A stretch of 64,000 bases of DNA from Streptomyces violaceorubidus (GTDB lineage Bacteria > Actinomycetota > Actinomycetes > Streptomycetales > Streptomycetaceae): contig NZ_JODM01000033.1 in the NCBI RefSeq assembly GCF_000717995.1, positions 5,450-69,449 of the forward strand, in the 5' to 3' direction. The position numbers and the translations under genes are program-made. The notes beneath the pieces were generated by a model. The model was given only the letters and a program-made list of their open reading frames with translations, was not told the origin of the DNA and made no database searches. This document shows, piece by piece, positions 57,634 through 64,000 of the stretch (positions are counted from its first letter, which is position 1; each line of letters begins with the position of its first letter).

Positions 57634-57747
57634 AGCGCCGTTCTCTCCTCGTCGGTGGCGCTCCGGTGCCCGGTCGTGAAACCGGGCACGGTTGGAGCGT
57701 CGCTCTTGTATCGGGTATGTGTCCTGGGGACTGGCGGCCCCCCGGGG

Positions 57748-58401
57748 TCACGCTTCGGCGGGTGCCTCGGCCGGGGCCTCGGCTTCCTCCACGTCGGCCT
57801 CCGCGGCGTTCTGCGACTTGCCGGGGTTCGCCTTCGCGTCGGCCTTGCGCGCTTCCTGCGCCTGGCGGGCCTCGGCCATCGCCTCGGTCTTCTTCTTGTG
57901 CGGACCGAGGACCATGATCATGTTCCGGCCATCCTGCTTCGGGTTCGACTCCACGAAGCCGAGGTCCTGGACGTCCTCCGCGAGACGCTGCAGCAGTCGG
58001 TAGCCGAGCTCCGGCCGGGACTGCTCGCGACCACGGAACATGATCGTGATCTTGACCTTGTCGCCCTGCTTGAGGAACCGGACGACGTGACCCTTCTTGG
58101 TGTCATAGTCGTGCGGGTCGATCTTCGGCCGGAGCTTCATCTCCTTGATGACCGTGTGCGCCTGGTTCTTGCGCGCCTCACGGGCCTTCATGGCCGACTC
58201 GTACTTGAACTTCCCGTAGTCCATGAGCTTGCACACGGGCGGACGGGCGTTCGCCGCGACCTCGACGAGGTCGAGGTCGTACTCCTGCGCAAGCTCCAGG
58301 GCCTTGGCAAGCGGGACAATCCCGACCTGCTCGCCGCTGGGACCGACAAGTCGCACCTCGGGAACGCGAATCCGGTCGTTGATGCGGGGCTCGGCGCTGA
58401 T
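57748..58401 (-). CDS. infC: Translation initiation factor IF-3, apparent AUC start
   Basis: About 217 residues. N-domain [39 protein letters not shown]; linker with [23 protein letters not shown]-domain [44 protein letters not shown]. It ends in an acidic Ala/Glu tail beyond the E. coli length. No ATG, GTG or TTG lies near the expected N-terminus. An ATC codon at 58401-58399 sits four bases after AGGAGG and begins the conserved sequence. IF-3 genes in other bacteria use rare AUU or AUC starts for self-control, so AUC is proposed. An upstream GTG at 58488 would add 29 unlikely residues. Confidence 0.93.
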   Translation of the reverse strand: MSAEPRINDRIRVPEVRLVGPSGEQVGIVPLAKALELAQEYDLDLVEVAANARPPVCKLMDYGKFKYESAMKAREARKNQAHTVIKEMKLRPKIDPHDYDTKKGHVVRFLKQGDKVKITIMFRGREQSRPELGYRLLQRLAEDVQDLGFVESNPKQDGRNMIMVLGPHKKKTEAMAEARQAQEARKADAKANPGKSQNAAEADVEEAEAPAEAPAEA

Positions 58402-58786
58402 GGATCCTCCTCGGTAGCACCACGCGACGGTCTGGCGGACAGCCGCGTAACGTCTGTGTTCGATAGACCTAACCGCGCCGGCACACAAAAAATGCCCCGG
58501 ACGATCACAGGCGGGGCTCCTCGAACTGCTACCGGAGCACCGCCGCGATGACCGCGGGGCGCGATTTCGGGCTGGTCACCGCCGTGGGACGGGACCGCCT
58601 GACCGGTGACCCGCCGTCCTGAGAGGACGGCCAGGTGGGAGTTCGAAGCCTCCACTTGTGGGCCGGATCCGCTGCCGTGGGCGTGCGTGTCCGACCGGTC
58701 GTTACACAAGGTTAGCAGCTCGGCCGGGGAAGGGCTAACCGACTCCGAGTGGGGTGCGCTCCCTGGCTGCGCCTATCGTGTGCGGC
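58402..58786. promoter_or_regulatory. infC leader and divergent promoter region
   Basis: A 385-bp gap. Leftward lies the long infC leader, ending in AGGAGG. An inverted repeat GGTTAGC/GCTAACC (58710-58716, 58734-58740) lies near its probable start. Rightward, TATCGT (58774-58779) is a -10 seven bases before the DUF1844 ATG, so that transcript would be leaderless. Confidence 0.55.
58487..58517 (-). terminator. Attenuator hairpin with U-tract in infC leader
   Basis: Leftward, GCCCCG (58517-58512) pairs with CGGGGC (58499-58494) around 12 nt, then A and six T (58492-58487). This is a textbook Rho-independent terminator, rare in Streptomyces, placed 86 bp before the infC start codon. Confidence 0.65.
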
Positions 58787-59152
58787 ATGAGTGAGACCCC
58801 TGCTGAATCCCCGGCGAATCCCGACTTCGACGCCATGACCCGCGACATCGCCGAGGTCCCGGCGGTCGAGGTGATCGTGACGGTCGCCGTCAACCTGATG
58901 AGCGCCGCCGCCGTGAAGCTGGGCCTGACCGAGGAGGGCGACGCGCACAAGGACCTCGACGAGGCCCGCAAGCTGGTGCACGCGCTGGCCGGTCTGCTGG
59001 ACGCGACGGCGACCGAGATCAGCTCCTTCCACGCGGCACCGCTGCGCGACGGGCTGAAGTCGCTCCAGCTGGCCTTCCGCGAGGCCTCGCTCGTCCCGGA
59101 CGAGCCGGGTCAGGGTCCGGGCGAGAAGTACACCGGAGCGGTCTACGGCTGA
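58787..59152 (+). CDS. DUF1844 protein
   Basis: 121 residues from ATG 58787. Acidic N-terminus (SETPAESPANPDFDAM), then DIAEVPAVEVIVTVAVNLMSAAAVKLGLTEEG and DEARKLVHALAGLLDATATEISSFHAAPLRDGLKSLQLAFREAS, the DUF1844 helical pattern. It is conserved next to infC in actinobacteria but has no known role. The transcript is probably leaderless. Confidence 0.9.
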   Translation: MSETPAESPANPDFDAMTRDIAEVPAVEVIVTVAVNLMSAAAVKLGLTEEGDAHKDLDEARKLVHALAGLLDATATEISSFHAAPLRDGLKSLQLAFREASLVPDEPGQGPGEKYTGAVYG

Positions 59153-59176
59153 CCGCCGCCCGCCGCCCCGGGGCGG

Positions 59177-59908
59177 CTATCCCCGCACGTACAAGGGCTC
59201 GCCCGGCGGCGTCGCCCCGGCCGGCAGCAGTGCCAGGTCGAGGCCGCGCACCAGGCGGGCCCTCAGCGTGTCGTCGGCGGCCAGCCGTTCGGCCACGGCG
59301 CGGGCGGCCCTGGCCGCGTCGGCGGCCGGGTCCAGGACCAGCGCCAGCGTGCCGTCGGCCCGTCCCGGCCCGAGGTGGGCGCGGAGCACGGCGGGCTCGT
59401 CGGCCAGGGCGGCGCGCACGGCCGCGGCCACGGCGGGGTCCGCGAGCGGGTCGGTCGTCGTACGCCCCTCGGCCAGTGCCAGCAGTACCGCCCCGGTCAG
59501 CTCGAACGGCACCGGCCCGGCCAGGTCCAGTACGACGGTGTCCGCCTTCTCGTGCGCGGCGGCCTGCAACGCCTGGTGCACGGGTACGGCGACGGGGCGG
59601 GCCGCGGGGTCCCAGCGGGCGAGCGACTGGGTGGACGTGAAGGCGGGCAGCGCGGTGCGGTCGCCGGCCTTCAGGGTCGGCACGGCCATGTCGCTGGTCT
59701 TCTCGCGGCGCAGACCGTTCTCGTCCTCCTCCACCTCACCGAGTACGGCGACGACGGGCACGAGCAGCCGGGCGCCCTTGAGCGCCTGGAGCACCGGGCC
59801 CACGGCGGCGCGGTCCTCGGCCCAGGCGGCGAGCGCGGCGCTCAGCCGGGGGTCGGCGGAGCCGTCGTCGTCGGAGAAGGCGGAGTCGGGGATGTTCTTG
59901 TTCGCCAC
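59177..59908 (-). CDS. SseB-family protein
   Basis: 243 residues, GTG 59908. Two weak SseB-like halves: ALKGARLLVPVVAVLGEVEEDENG, EKTSDMAVPTLKAGDRTALPAFTSTQSLARWDPAARPVAVP (in pieces) and ADTVVLDLAGPVPFELTGAVLLALAEG. The family is common in actinobacteria with unclear function. It is convergent with DUF1844; only 24 bp separate the stops and hold a 14-bp palindrome (59163-59176). Confidence 0.88.
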   Translation of the reverse strand: MANKNIPDSAFSDDDGSADPRLSAALAAWAEDRAAVGPVLQALKGARLLVPVVAVLGEVEEDENGLRREKTSDMAVPTLKAGDRTALPAFTSTQSLARWDPAARPVAVPVHQALQAAAHEKADTVVLDLAGPVPFELTGAVLLALAEGRTTTDPLADPAVAAAVRAALADEPAVLRAHLGPGRADGTLALVLDPAADAARAARAVAERLAADDTLRARLVRGLDLALLPAGATPPGEPLYVRG

Positions 59909-60026
59909 GGCCCCGAGCCTATCGGGGGGCGTGCACGGCACTTCTCACCGGTCTCTCAGGGATCTCTGGGGGGGATCTAACCCGCGGCCGGGGGCCCGCA
60001 CAGCAACCGCGTGAACGATCCCCGCC

Positions 60027-60977
60027 ATGGCATCCTCCACAGGTCGGCGGGCCCGGCGGCGCCCCTCGCGACTTCGGCCCGCCCTGGTCGCGTGCGTCCT
60101 CGCCGGCGCCACGGTCACCGGCACGGTGTACTGGCAGAGCCACGCACGCCCCGGCGCGGGCGGCTCCGTATCGTCGTCGGCCTCGGCACCCTCGGGCGAG
60201 GAGGCAACGGTGGAGACGGTCGAGCCGGTGGTGGACGGTGACGCGCGGCTGGCCGCGGCGATGGCGTCGGTGACGGTGCGGGACGGCGCCGAGGCAGCGG
60301 TGGCGGTGCTGGACCCGGACTCGGGCGAGAGCGCCTCCTACGGCACGGGCGCCTTCGAGACGGCGAGCATCGTCAAGGTGGACATCCTGGCGGCGCTGCT
60401 GCTCCGGGCGCAGGACGCGGGGCGTTCGCCGACGGCCGCGGAGAAGGCGTACGCCACCGCGATGATCGAGGACAGCGACAACGACGCGGCGTCGGCGCTG
60501 TGGCGGGCGATCGGCACGGCGCACGGACTGGACGCCGCGAACGAACGCTTCGGGCTGACCGGCACCGAGGGCGGCGACGGCCCGCTGTGGGGCCTGACCC
60601 GGACCACTGCCGCCGATCAGGTCACGCTGCTGCGGCAGGTGTTCGTGGCGGACGGCTCGGCGCTGAGCCCGGCCTCACGGGCGTATGTGCGCGGGCTGAT
60701 GGAGCGGATCGCGGAGGGTCAGCGGTGGGGGGTGTCGGCGGCGGCCGACGCGGCGGGTGGCGCGGCCGGTCCGGCGTGGGCGCTGAAGAACGGCTGGCTG
60801 CGGCGCAGCACTACCGGGCTGTGGGTCGTCAACAGCATCGGGCGGGTGGAGCGGGGCGGCCACGGCTACCTGGTGGCGGTGGTGTCGCGGGGCAGCGGTA
60901 CGCAGGCGGAGGGGATCTCGCTGACCGAGGCGGCGGCGCGGGCCGCGGTGTCCGTGGTCACGGACGGCGCCGCCTGA
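60027..60977 (+). CDS. Exported class A beta-lactamase-fold serine hydrolase
   Basis: 316 residues. A basic N-terminus and helix (RLRPALVACVLAGATVTGTVYW) export or anchor it, followed by a Ser/Ala/Glu linker. Catalytic motifs: ETASIVKVDIL (SxxK, Ser about 114), EDSDNDAASAL (SDN, about 150) and LKNGWLRRS in place of KTG. Fold resembles class A beta-lactamases or D,D-peptidase-like proteins. The KNG variant and missing clear omega-loop ExxLN make beta-lactamase activity uncertain. Convergent with the mycosin gene. Confidence 0.85.
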   Translation: MASSTGRRARRRPSRLRPALVACVLAGATVTGTVYWQSHARPGAGGSVSSSASAPSGEEATVETVEPVVDGDARLAAAMASVTVRDGAEAAVAVLDPDSGESASYGTGAFETASIVKVDILAALLLRAQDAGRSPTAAEKAYATAMIEDSDNDAASALWRAIGTAHGLDAANERFGLTGTEGGDGPLWGLTRTTAADQVTLLRQVFVADGSALSPASRAYVRGLMERIAEGQRWGVSAAADAAGGAAGPAWALKNGWLRRSTTGLWVVNSIGRVERGGHGYLVAVVSRGSGTQAEGISLTEAAARAAVSVVTDGAA

Positions 60978-61018
60978 AGACCGGGCGTGCCCGGCTCCGG
61001 GGACCGTTCTTCGGGCGG

Positions 61019-62200
61019 TCAGAAGTCCTCGTGGCGTTCGCGCCGGCCGCGCCACAGGACCACGGCCGCGACCACCAGGACGCCGCCCGCGCTGCCCGCC
61101 AGCGGGGCGGCCCAGGCGGAGGTGCCGTCGTCGGCGGCGGGGGTGTCGGGTCCCGGGCCGAAGTACTCCTCGCCGTACGCCGCCGCCTTCAGCCCCGCGG
61201 GCTTCAGCCGCCCGGCCGCCTCGATGGCGGCGGCCGGGTCGACGAAGCCGAAGCCGCGGGAGTCGTCGCGGCCCTCGGCCGGGGCGTTGCGTGCGGTGTC
61301 CTCCAGGACGGACTTGACCTGGGCCGGGGTGAGGTCCGGATGGGCCGCCTTCACCAGGGCGGCGGCCCCGGAGACGAAGGCGGAGGCGGCACTGGTGCCC
61401 CAGCCCTCGTAGTAGCGGTGGTCGGGGTCGGCGATGATCACGTCGACGCCGGGGGCGCTGACCGTGGCGTACCAGCGGCGGGTGGAGAAGGAGGCGCGGG
61501 TGCCGTAGCGGTCGACGGCCGTCGCGGCGATCACGCCCGGGTAGGCGGCCGGGTAGGAGATGTGGTCGCCCTTCTCGCCGCCGTTCCCGGCCGAGGCGAC
61601 GACGATCACGCCCTTCCCGAGGGCGTACTGGATGGCCTCGTCCTCGGCGGGCTCCGGGTGGGCGGACGCGGAGTCGTCGCCCAGGGAGAGGTTGATGATG
61701 TCGGCGCCGTGGTCGGCGGCCCAGCGGATGCCCTCGGCCAGGGCGTTGCCGCGGGTCTTGCGGGCCTTGGCGCGCGAGGGGTCGCCGTCCTCCAGGATCA
61801 CCCGCAGGGGGAGGATCCTGGCCTGTGGGGCGATGCCCATGACGCCCTCGGTGTGTCCGGTGCCGTGTCCGTGACCGGCGATGATCCCGGCCATGGCGGT
61901 GCCGTGCCGGGCCCAGGAGCGGTCGCCCTCGCGCGCGCCGAAGCCGACCAGGTCCTTGCCGGGGAGGACGTTGCCGGCCAGGTCGGGGTGGTCGGCCTCG
62001 ACGCCGGTGTCCAGGACGGCGACGGTGACGCCCGCGCCCTTGGTGGTGCGCCACGCCTCCTGGGTGTGCAGGGCGTCCAGGGCCCACTGCTGGGCGCGGA
62101 TGCCGTCGGCGTGCGCGGCGGGGGCCGGGGCGAGGAGGAGGGCGGCGGCGAGGAGGAGGCTCAGCGCTCCCGTCCTGCGGCGGATGTCCGCGGGGGTCAC
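61019..62200 (-). CDS. mycP: Mycosin-type S8 serine protease (type VII secretion-associated)
   Basis: 393 residues from GTG 62200, overlapping the stop of the upstream gene (GTGA). Signal peptide TGALSLLLAAALLLAPAPAAHA. Catalytic triad: VAVLDTGVEADHPDL (Asp), RHGTAMAGIIAGHGHG (His) and GTSAASAFVSGAAALVKAAHP (Ser), with oxyanion SAGNGGEKGD. C-terminal helix SAGGVLVVAAVVLWRGRR anchors it. Layout matches mycosins of type VII secretion. No ESX ATPase or WXG100 gene is in the window; they could lie beyond the right edge. Confidence 0.93.
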   Translation of the reverse strand: MTPADIRRRTGALSLLLAAALLLAPAPAAHADGIRAQQWALDALHTQEAWRTTKGAGVTVAVLDTGVEADHPDLAGNVLPGKDLVGFGAREGDRSWARHGTAMAGIIAGHGHGTGHTEGVMGIAPQARILPLRVILEDGDPSRAKARKTRGNALAEGIRWAADHGADIINLSLGDDSASAHPEPAEDEAIQYALGKGVIVVASAGNGGEKGDHISYPAAYPGVIAATAVDRYGTRASFSTRRWYATVSAPGVDVIIADPDHRYYEGWGTSAASAFVSGAAALVKAAHPDLTPAQVKSVLEDTARNAPAEGRDDSRGFGFVDPAAAIEAAGRLKPAGLKAAAYGEEYFGPGPDTPAADDGTSAWAAPLAGSAGGVLVVAAVVLWRGRRERHEDF

Positions 62201-64000
62201 GACGGGTGCTCCGTGGGTGCGCCGACGTTCTTGCGCAGGGCGCGTTCGACGCGGTCGGCGAGGCCCTGCGCCTCGTGGCCGAGACCGGCCTGGGCCGGCG
62301 CCGACGTGGCGCCGGACTCGATGGCCTCCTCGGCGGGTTCGGGCTCGTCGACGGTGCGGCCGTCGGCCCAGCCGGACACGGCGTAGACGACGACGGGGGC
62401 GTCGGTGAGGACGGAGACGGTCCAGGAGGCCCGCTGGGGTGCGCCGAAGTCCGCGGCGACCGTGTCCTTGGGCGCGTACGGCAGGGGCATGAGGTCGTCC
62501 CGGCGGCCGAGGCCCTCCTTCTCGAAGCGGTCCGCCAGCGCGGTCATGGCGGCGGCGTCGGCCTTGGTGAAGAGCAGTCCGACGGTGGTGACGTGGCTCT
62601 GGGTGGCGTCGGTGTAGGTGGCGCGCAGCAGCCGTGAGCAGCCGACCGGGTCGAGTGCCTTGGCGAGGAGCGGGTCGAAGGCGCCGGTGCAGCCGCCGTC
62701 CGGGGCGACGGCGACCCGCGTCCATGTGCGGTCGGCTCCGCCGGGTCCCGCGCCCTTGCCCTGGACGGTGGGCGGGAACAGCTGGTCCACGGGCACGCTG
62801 TGCCACAGGTCCCCGGCCTCGGTGTACGCACTGCGGGCGCCGTCCTCCCCGGAGTCCCCGGCGAGCCAGCTGCCGGTGACGGCTCCGGTGAGGAGCCCCA
62901 CCCCGAGCACGAGGCACACGGCGGCGGCGACGGCCTGCGGCCGCGGACGCCCGCCGAGCGAACGCGGCCGGGCCAGTGCGTCGTACCCCTCGGGCTCTCC
63001 GAACGAGACCCGGGGCCGCGTGTCGTTCGGGCCGCTCCAGGAGAAGGCGAGGTCGGGGGCGGCGCGGCGGTAGGCCGGACCGGTGGGCGGGACCGGTTCC
63101 GTTCGCGCGGCGGCCTCCGGTTGCTCCCGTTCCCTCTCCGCCGGGACCGGGCGCAGGCGTGCCGTCGTCTCGGTCGGAGCCTCCCCGGGAGTGCCGGGAG
63201 GGTGGGGCGGCGCACCGGCGGGCGGGGTGCCACGGCCGACGGTCGGCGCGGCGTCGGGGAAGCGGGCGGAGGCGCGGGGTGGTGGCGCGGCGTCGGCGGA
63301 CCGGGAGTCGCCGAGCCGGAAGCGCGGGTACCGGGTACGGACGCCGGAGCCCTCGTCCCGGCCGTCAGCGGCCGGCGTACGCCCCCGGGGGAAGGACGCA
63401 TCGGTGCCCGCTTCGGACGTCGCGCCCTCGGCGTCACTGCCCCGCTGCGCCTGCGCGGGGCGGGGCGGCACACCCGGAGGCGGCGTCGGCGGACGGGACC
63501 CGGCGGCACCGGAACCCGACGCGGCACCGGGGCGGGACGCAGGCCCACGTTCAGGACGGGACGACCCCGCCGGGCCGGACACGTCACCGGGCCCCGGCGC
63601 GGGCGCCGGTACGGGAGCGGGAGGCGGCGGCGTCACCGGGCGGGCCGAGACGTCCGACGACTGGGGCGAAGTGGGCCGAGGCACGGCGCCCGGCGCAAGC
63701 GACGGACTGGGCGCGCGCTCGGGACGCGGCGGCGTCACCAGACCTGGCGCAGGCTCGGGGCGCGGCGGCGTCACCGGACCCGACGCGGGCTCGGGGCCCG
63801 GCGGTGTCGCCCGGCGGGCCGGGACGTCCGACGCCTGGGGCGAGCCGGGCCGAGGCACGACGCCCGGCACGGAAGACGGCCGAGGCGCGCGCTCGGGGCC
63901 CGGCGGAATCGCAGCGTCCGGCGCGCGGTCAGGGCGCGGCGGCGTCGCCGGGCCCGGCGCGGGCTCGGGGCTCGGCGGTGTCGTGGGGCGGGGTGGGGTC
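62197..64000 (-). CDS. Proline-repeat membrane protein upstream of mycosin (5' end outside window)
   Basis: The frame is open to the right edge, so the N-terminus is missing; at least 600 residues are seen. The visible N-terminal half is Pro/Ala/Arg-rich with repeats of the type TPPRPERAP and VPRPxSPQxSDV. A helix (AVAAAVCLVLGVGLLTGAVTGSWLAG) then leads to an outer domain of about 220 residues with Cys in DGGCTGAFDP and PVGCSRLLRATY. It is coupled to the mycosin gene by a GTGA overlap, so it may take part in the same secretion system. Family not recognised. Confidence 0.8.
   Translation of the reverse strand, partial: TPPRPTTPPSPEPAPGPATPPRPDRAPDAAIPPGPERAPRPSSVPGVVPRPGSPQASDVPARRATPPGPEPASGPVTPPRPEPAPGLVTPPRPERAPSPSLAPGAVPRPTSPQSSDVSARPVTPPPPAPVPAPAPGPGDVSGPAGSSRPERGPASRPGAASGSGAAGSRPPTPPPGVPPRPAQAQRGSDAEGATSEAGTDASFPRGRTPAADGRDEGSGVRTRYPRFRLGDSRSADAAPPPRASARFPDAAPTVGRGTPPAGAPPHPPGTPGEAPTETTARLRPVPAEREREQPEAAARTEPVPPTGPAYRRAAPDLAFSWSGPNDTRPRVSFGEPEGYDALARPRSLGGRPRPQAVAAAVCLVLGVGLLTGAVTGSWLAGDSGEDGARSAYTEAGDLWHSVPVDQLFPPTVQGKGAGPGGADRTWTRVAVAPDGGCTGAFDPLLAKALDPVGCSRLLRATYTDATQSHVTTVGLLFTKADAAAMTALADRFEKEGLGRRDDLMPLPYAPKDTVAADFGAPQRASWTVSVLTDAPVVVYAVSGWADGRTVDEPEPAEEAIESGATSAPAQAGLGHEAQGLADRVERALRKNVGAPTEHPS

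Overview
The window is a high-GC actinobacterial chromosome segment, almost certainly from Streptomyces. The evidence is very strong third-position GC, GTG starts, four-base GTGA/ATGA overlaps between coupled genes, AGGAGG-type ribosome sites, typical Streptomyces gene families, and the order argH ... argRDBJC ... pheT-pheS ... rplT-rpmI-infC on one strand. It looks like core chromosome. I saw no prophage, insertion sequence or CRISPR array.

Layout: 1-3.3 kb holds the end of a DsbA-like protein, a double GNAT acetyltransferase and a coupled pabB-pabC pair for p-aminobenzoate. 3.4-3.9 kb is a five-gene tRNA cluster (Gly, Cys, Val, Val, Val) closed by a strong terminator. 3.9-8 kb has a zinc-ribbon protein, an APH-fold phosphotransferase, degenerate repeats, a small membrane protein behind a palindromic promoter, and a membrane Ser/Thr kinase. 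8-15.3 kb is tetrapyrrole/cobalamin metabolism: a TrmH-type methyltransferase, a CysG-like sirohaem synthase, a giant BluB-CobT fusion with a disordered 600-residue N-terminus, and CobL. 16.2-19.3 kb is a methionine ABC importer (metN-metI-metQ) preceded by a short ORF ending in alternating Cys and Met codons, a likely attenuation leader.

19.4-27.6 kb is a mixed set: HAD phosphatase, two small membrane proteins, GNAT, a small sigma factor, a secreted glycerophosphodiesterase, an acyltransferase, a TetR-MFS efflux operon with a clear palindromic operator, and an aldo/keto reductase. 27.7-39.2 kb holds arginine synthesis: argH alone, then the coupled run argC-argJ-argB-argD-argR. argC and argH share a TGCA-N6-TGCA operator pattern. 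Between them lies a three-gene unit of ferric-reductase-like membrane oxidoreductase, tandem FMN-carrier protein and ApbE flavin transferase, which reads as a self-contained transmembrane electron-export system.

39.3-50.5 kb contains a GH51 arabinofuranosidase interrupted by one in-frame TAA, a histidine-phosphatase-fold protein lacking its catalytic histidines, a MocR regulator and an EamA transporter whose start codons overlap head to head, a GHL10 hydrolase, a 3-hydroxyacyl-CoA dehydrogenase, a NUDIX hydrolase and a TPR regulator. 50.9-58.7 kb is translation: pheT-pheS, an orphan PAS histidine kinase, a second TrmH-type methyltransferase, and infC-rpmI-rplT with a long leader, a U-tract attenuator and an apparent AUC start for IF-3. 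58.8-64 kb ends with DUF1844, SseB, a class-A beta-lactamase-fold protein, a mycosin-type protease and a proline-repeat membrane protein running off the right edge.

A dispersed repeat (core GGGGCGCGGGG) occurs in three gaps, near 33.7, 50.8 and 56.8 kb. All functions are read from protein motifs and gene order; nothing was searched against a database.
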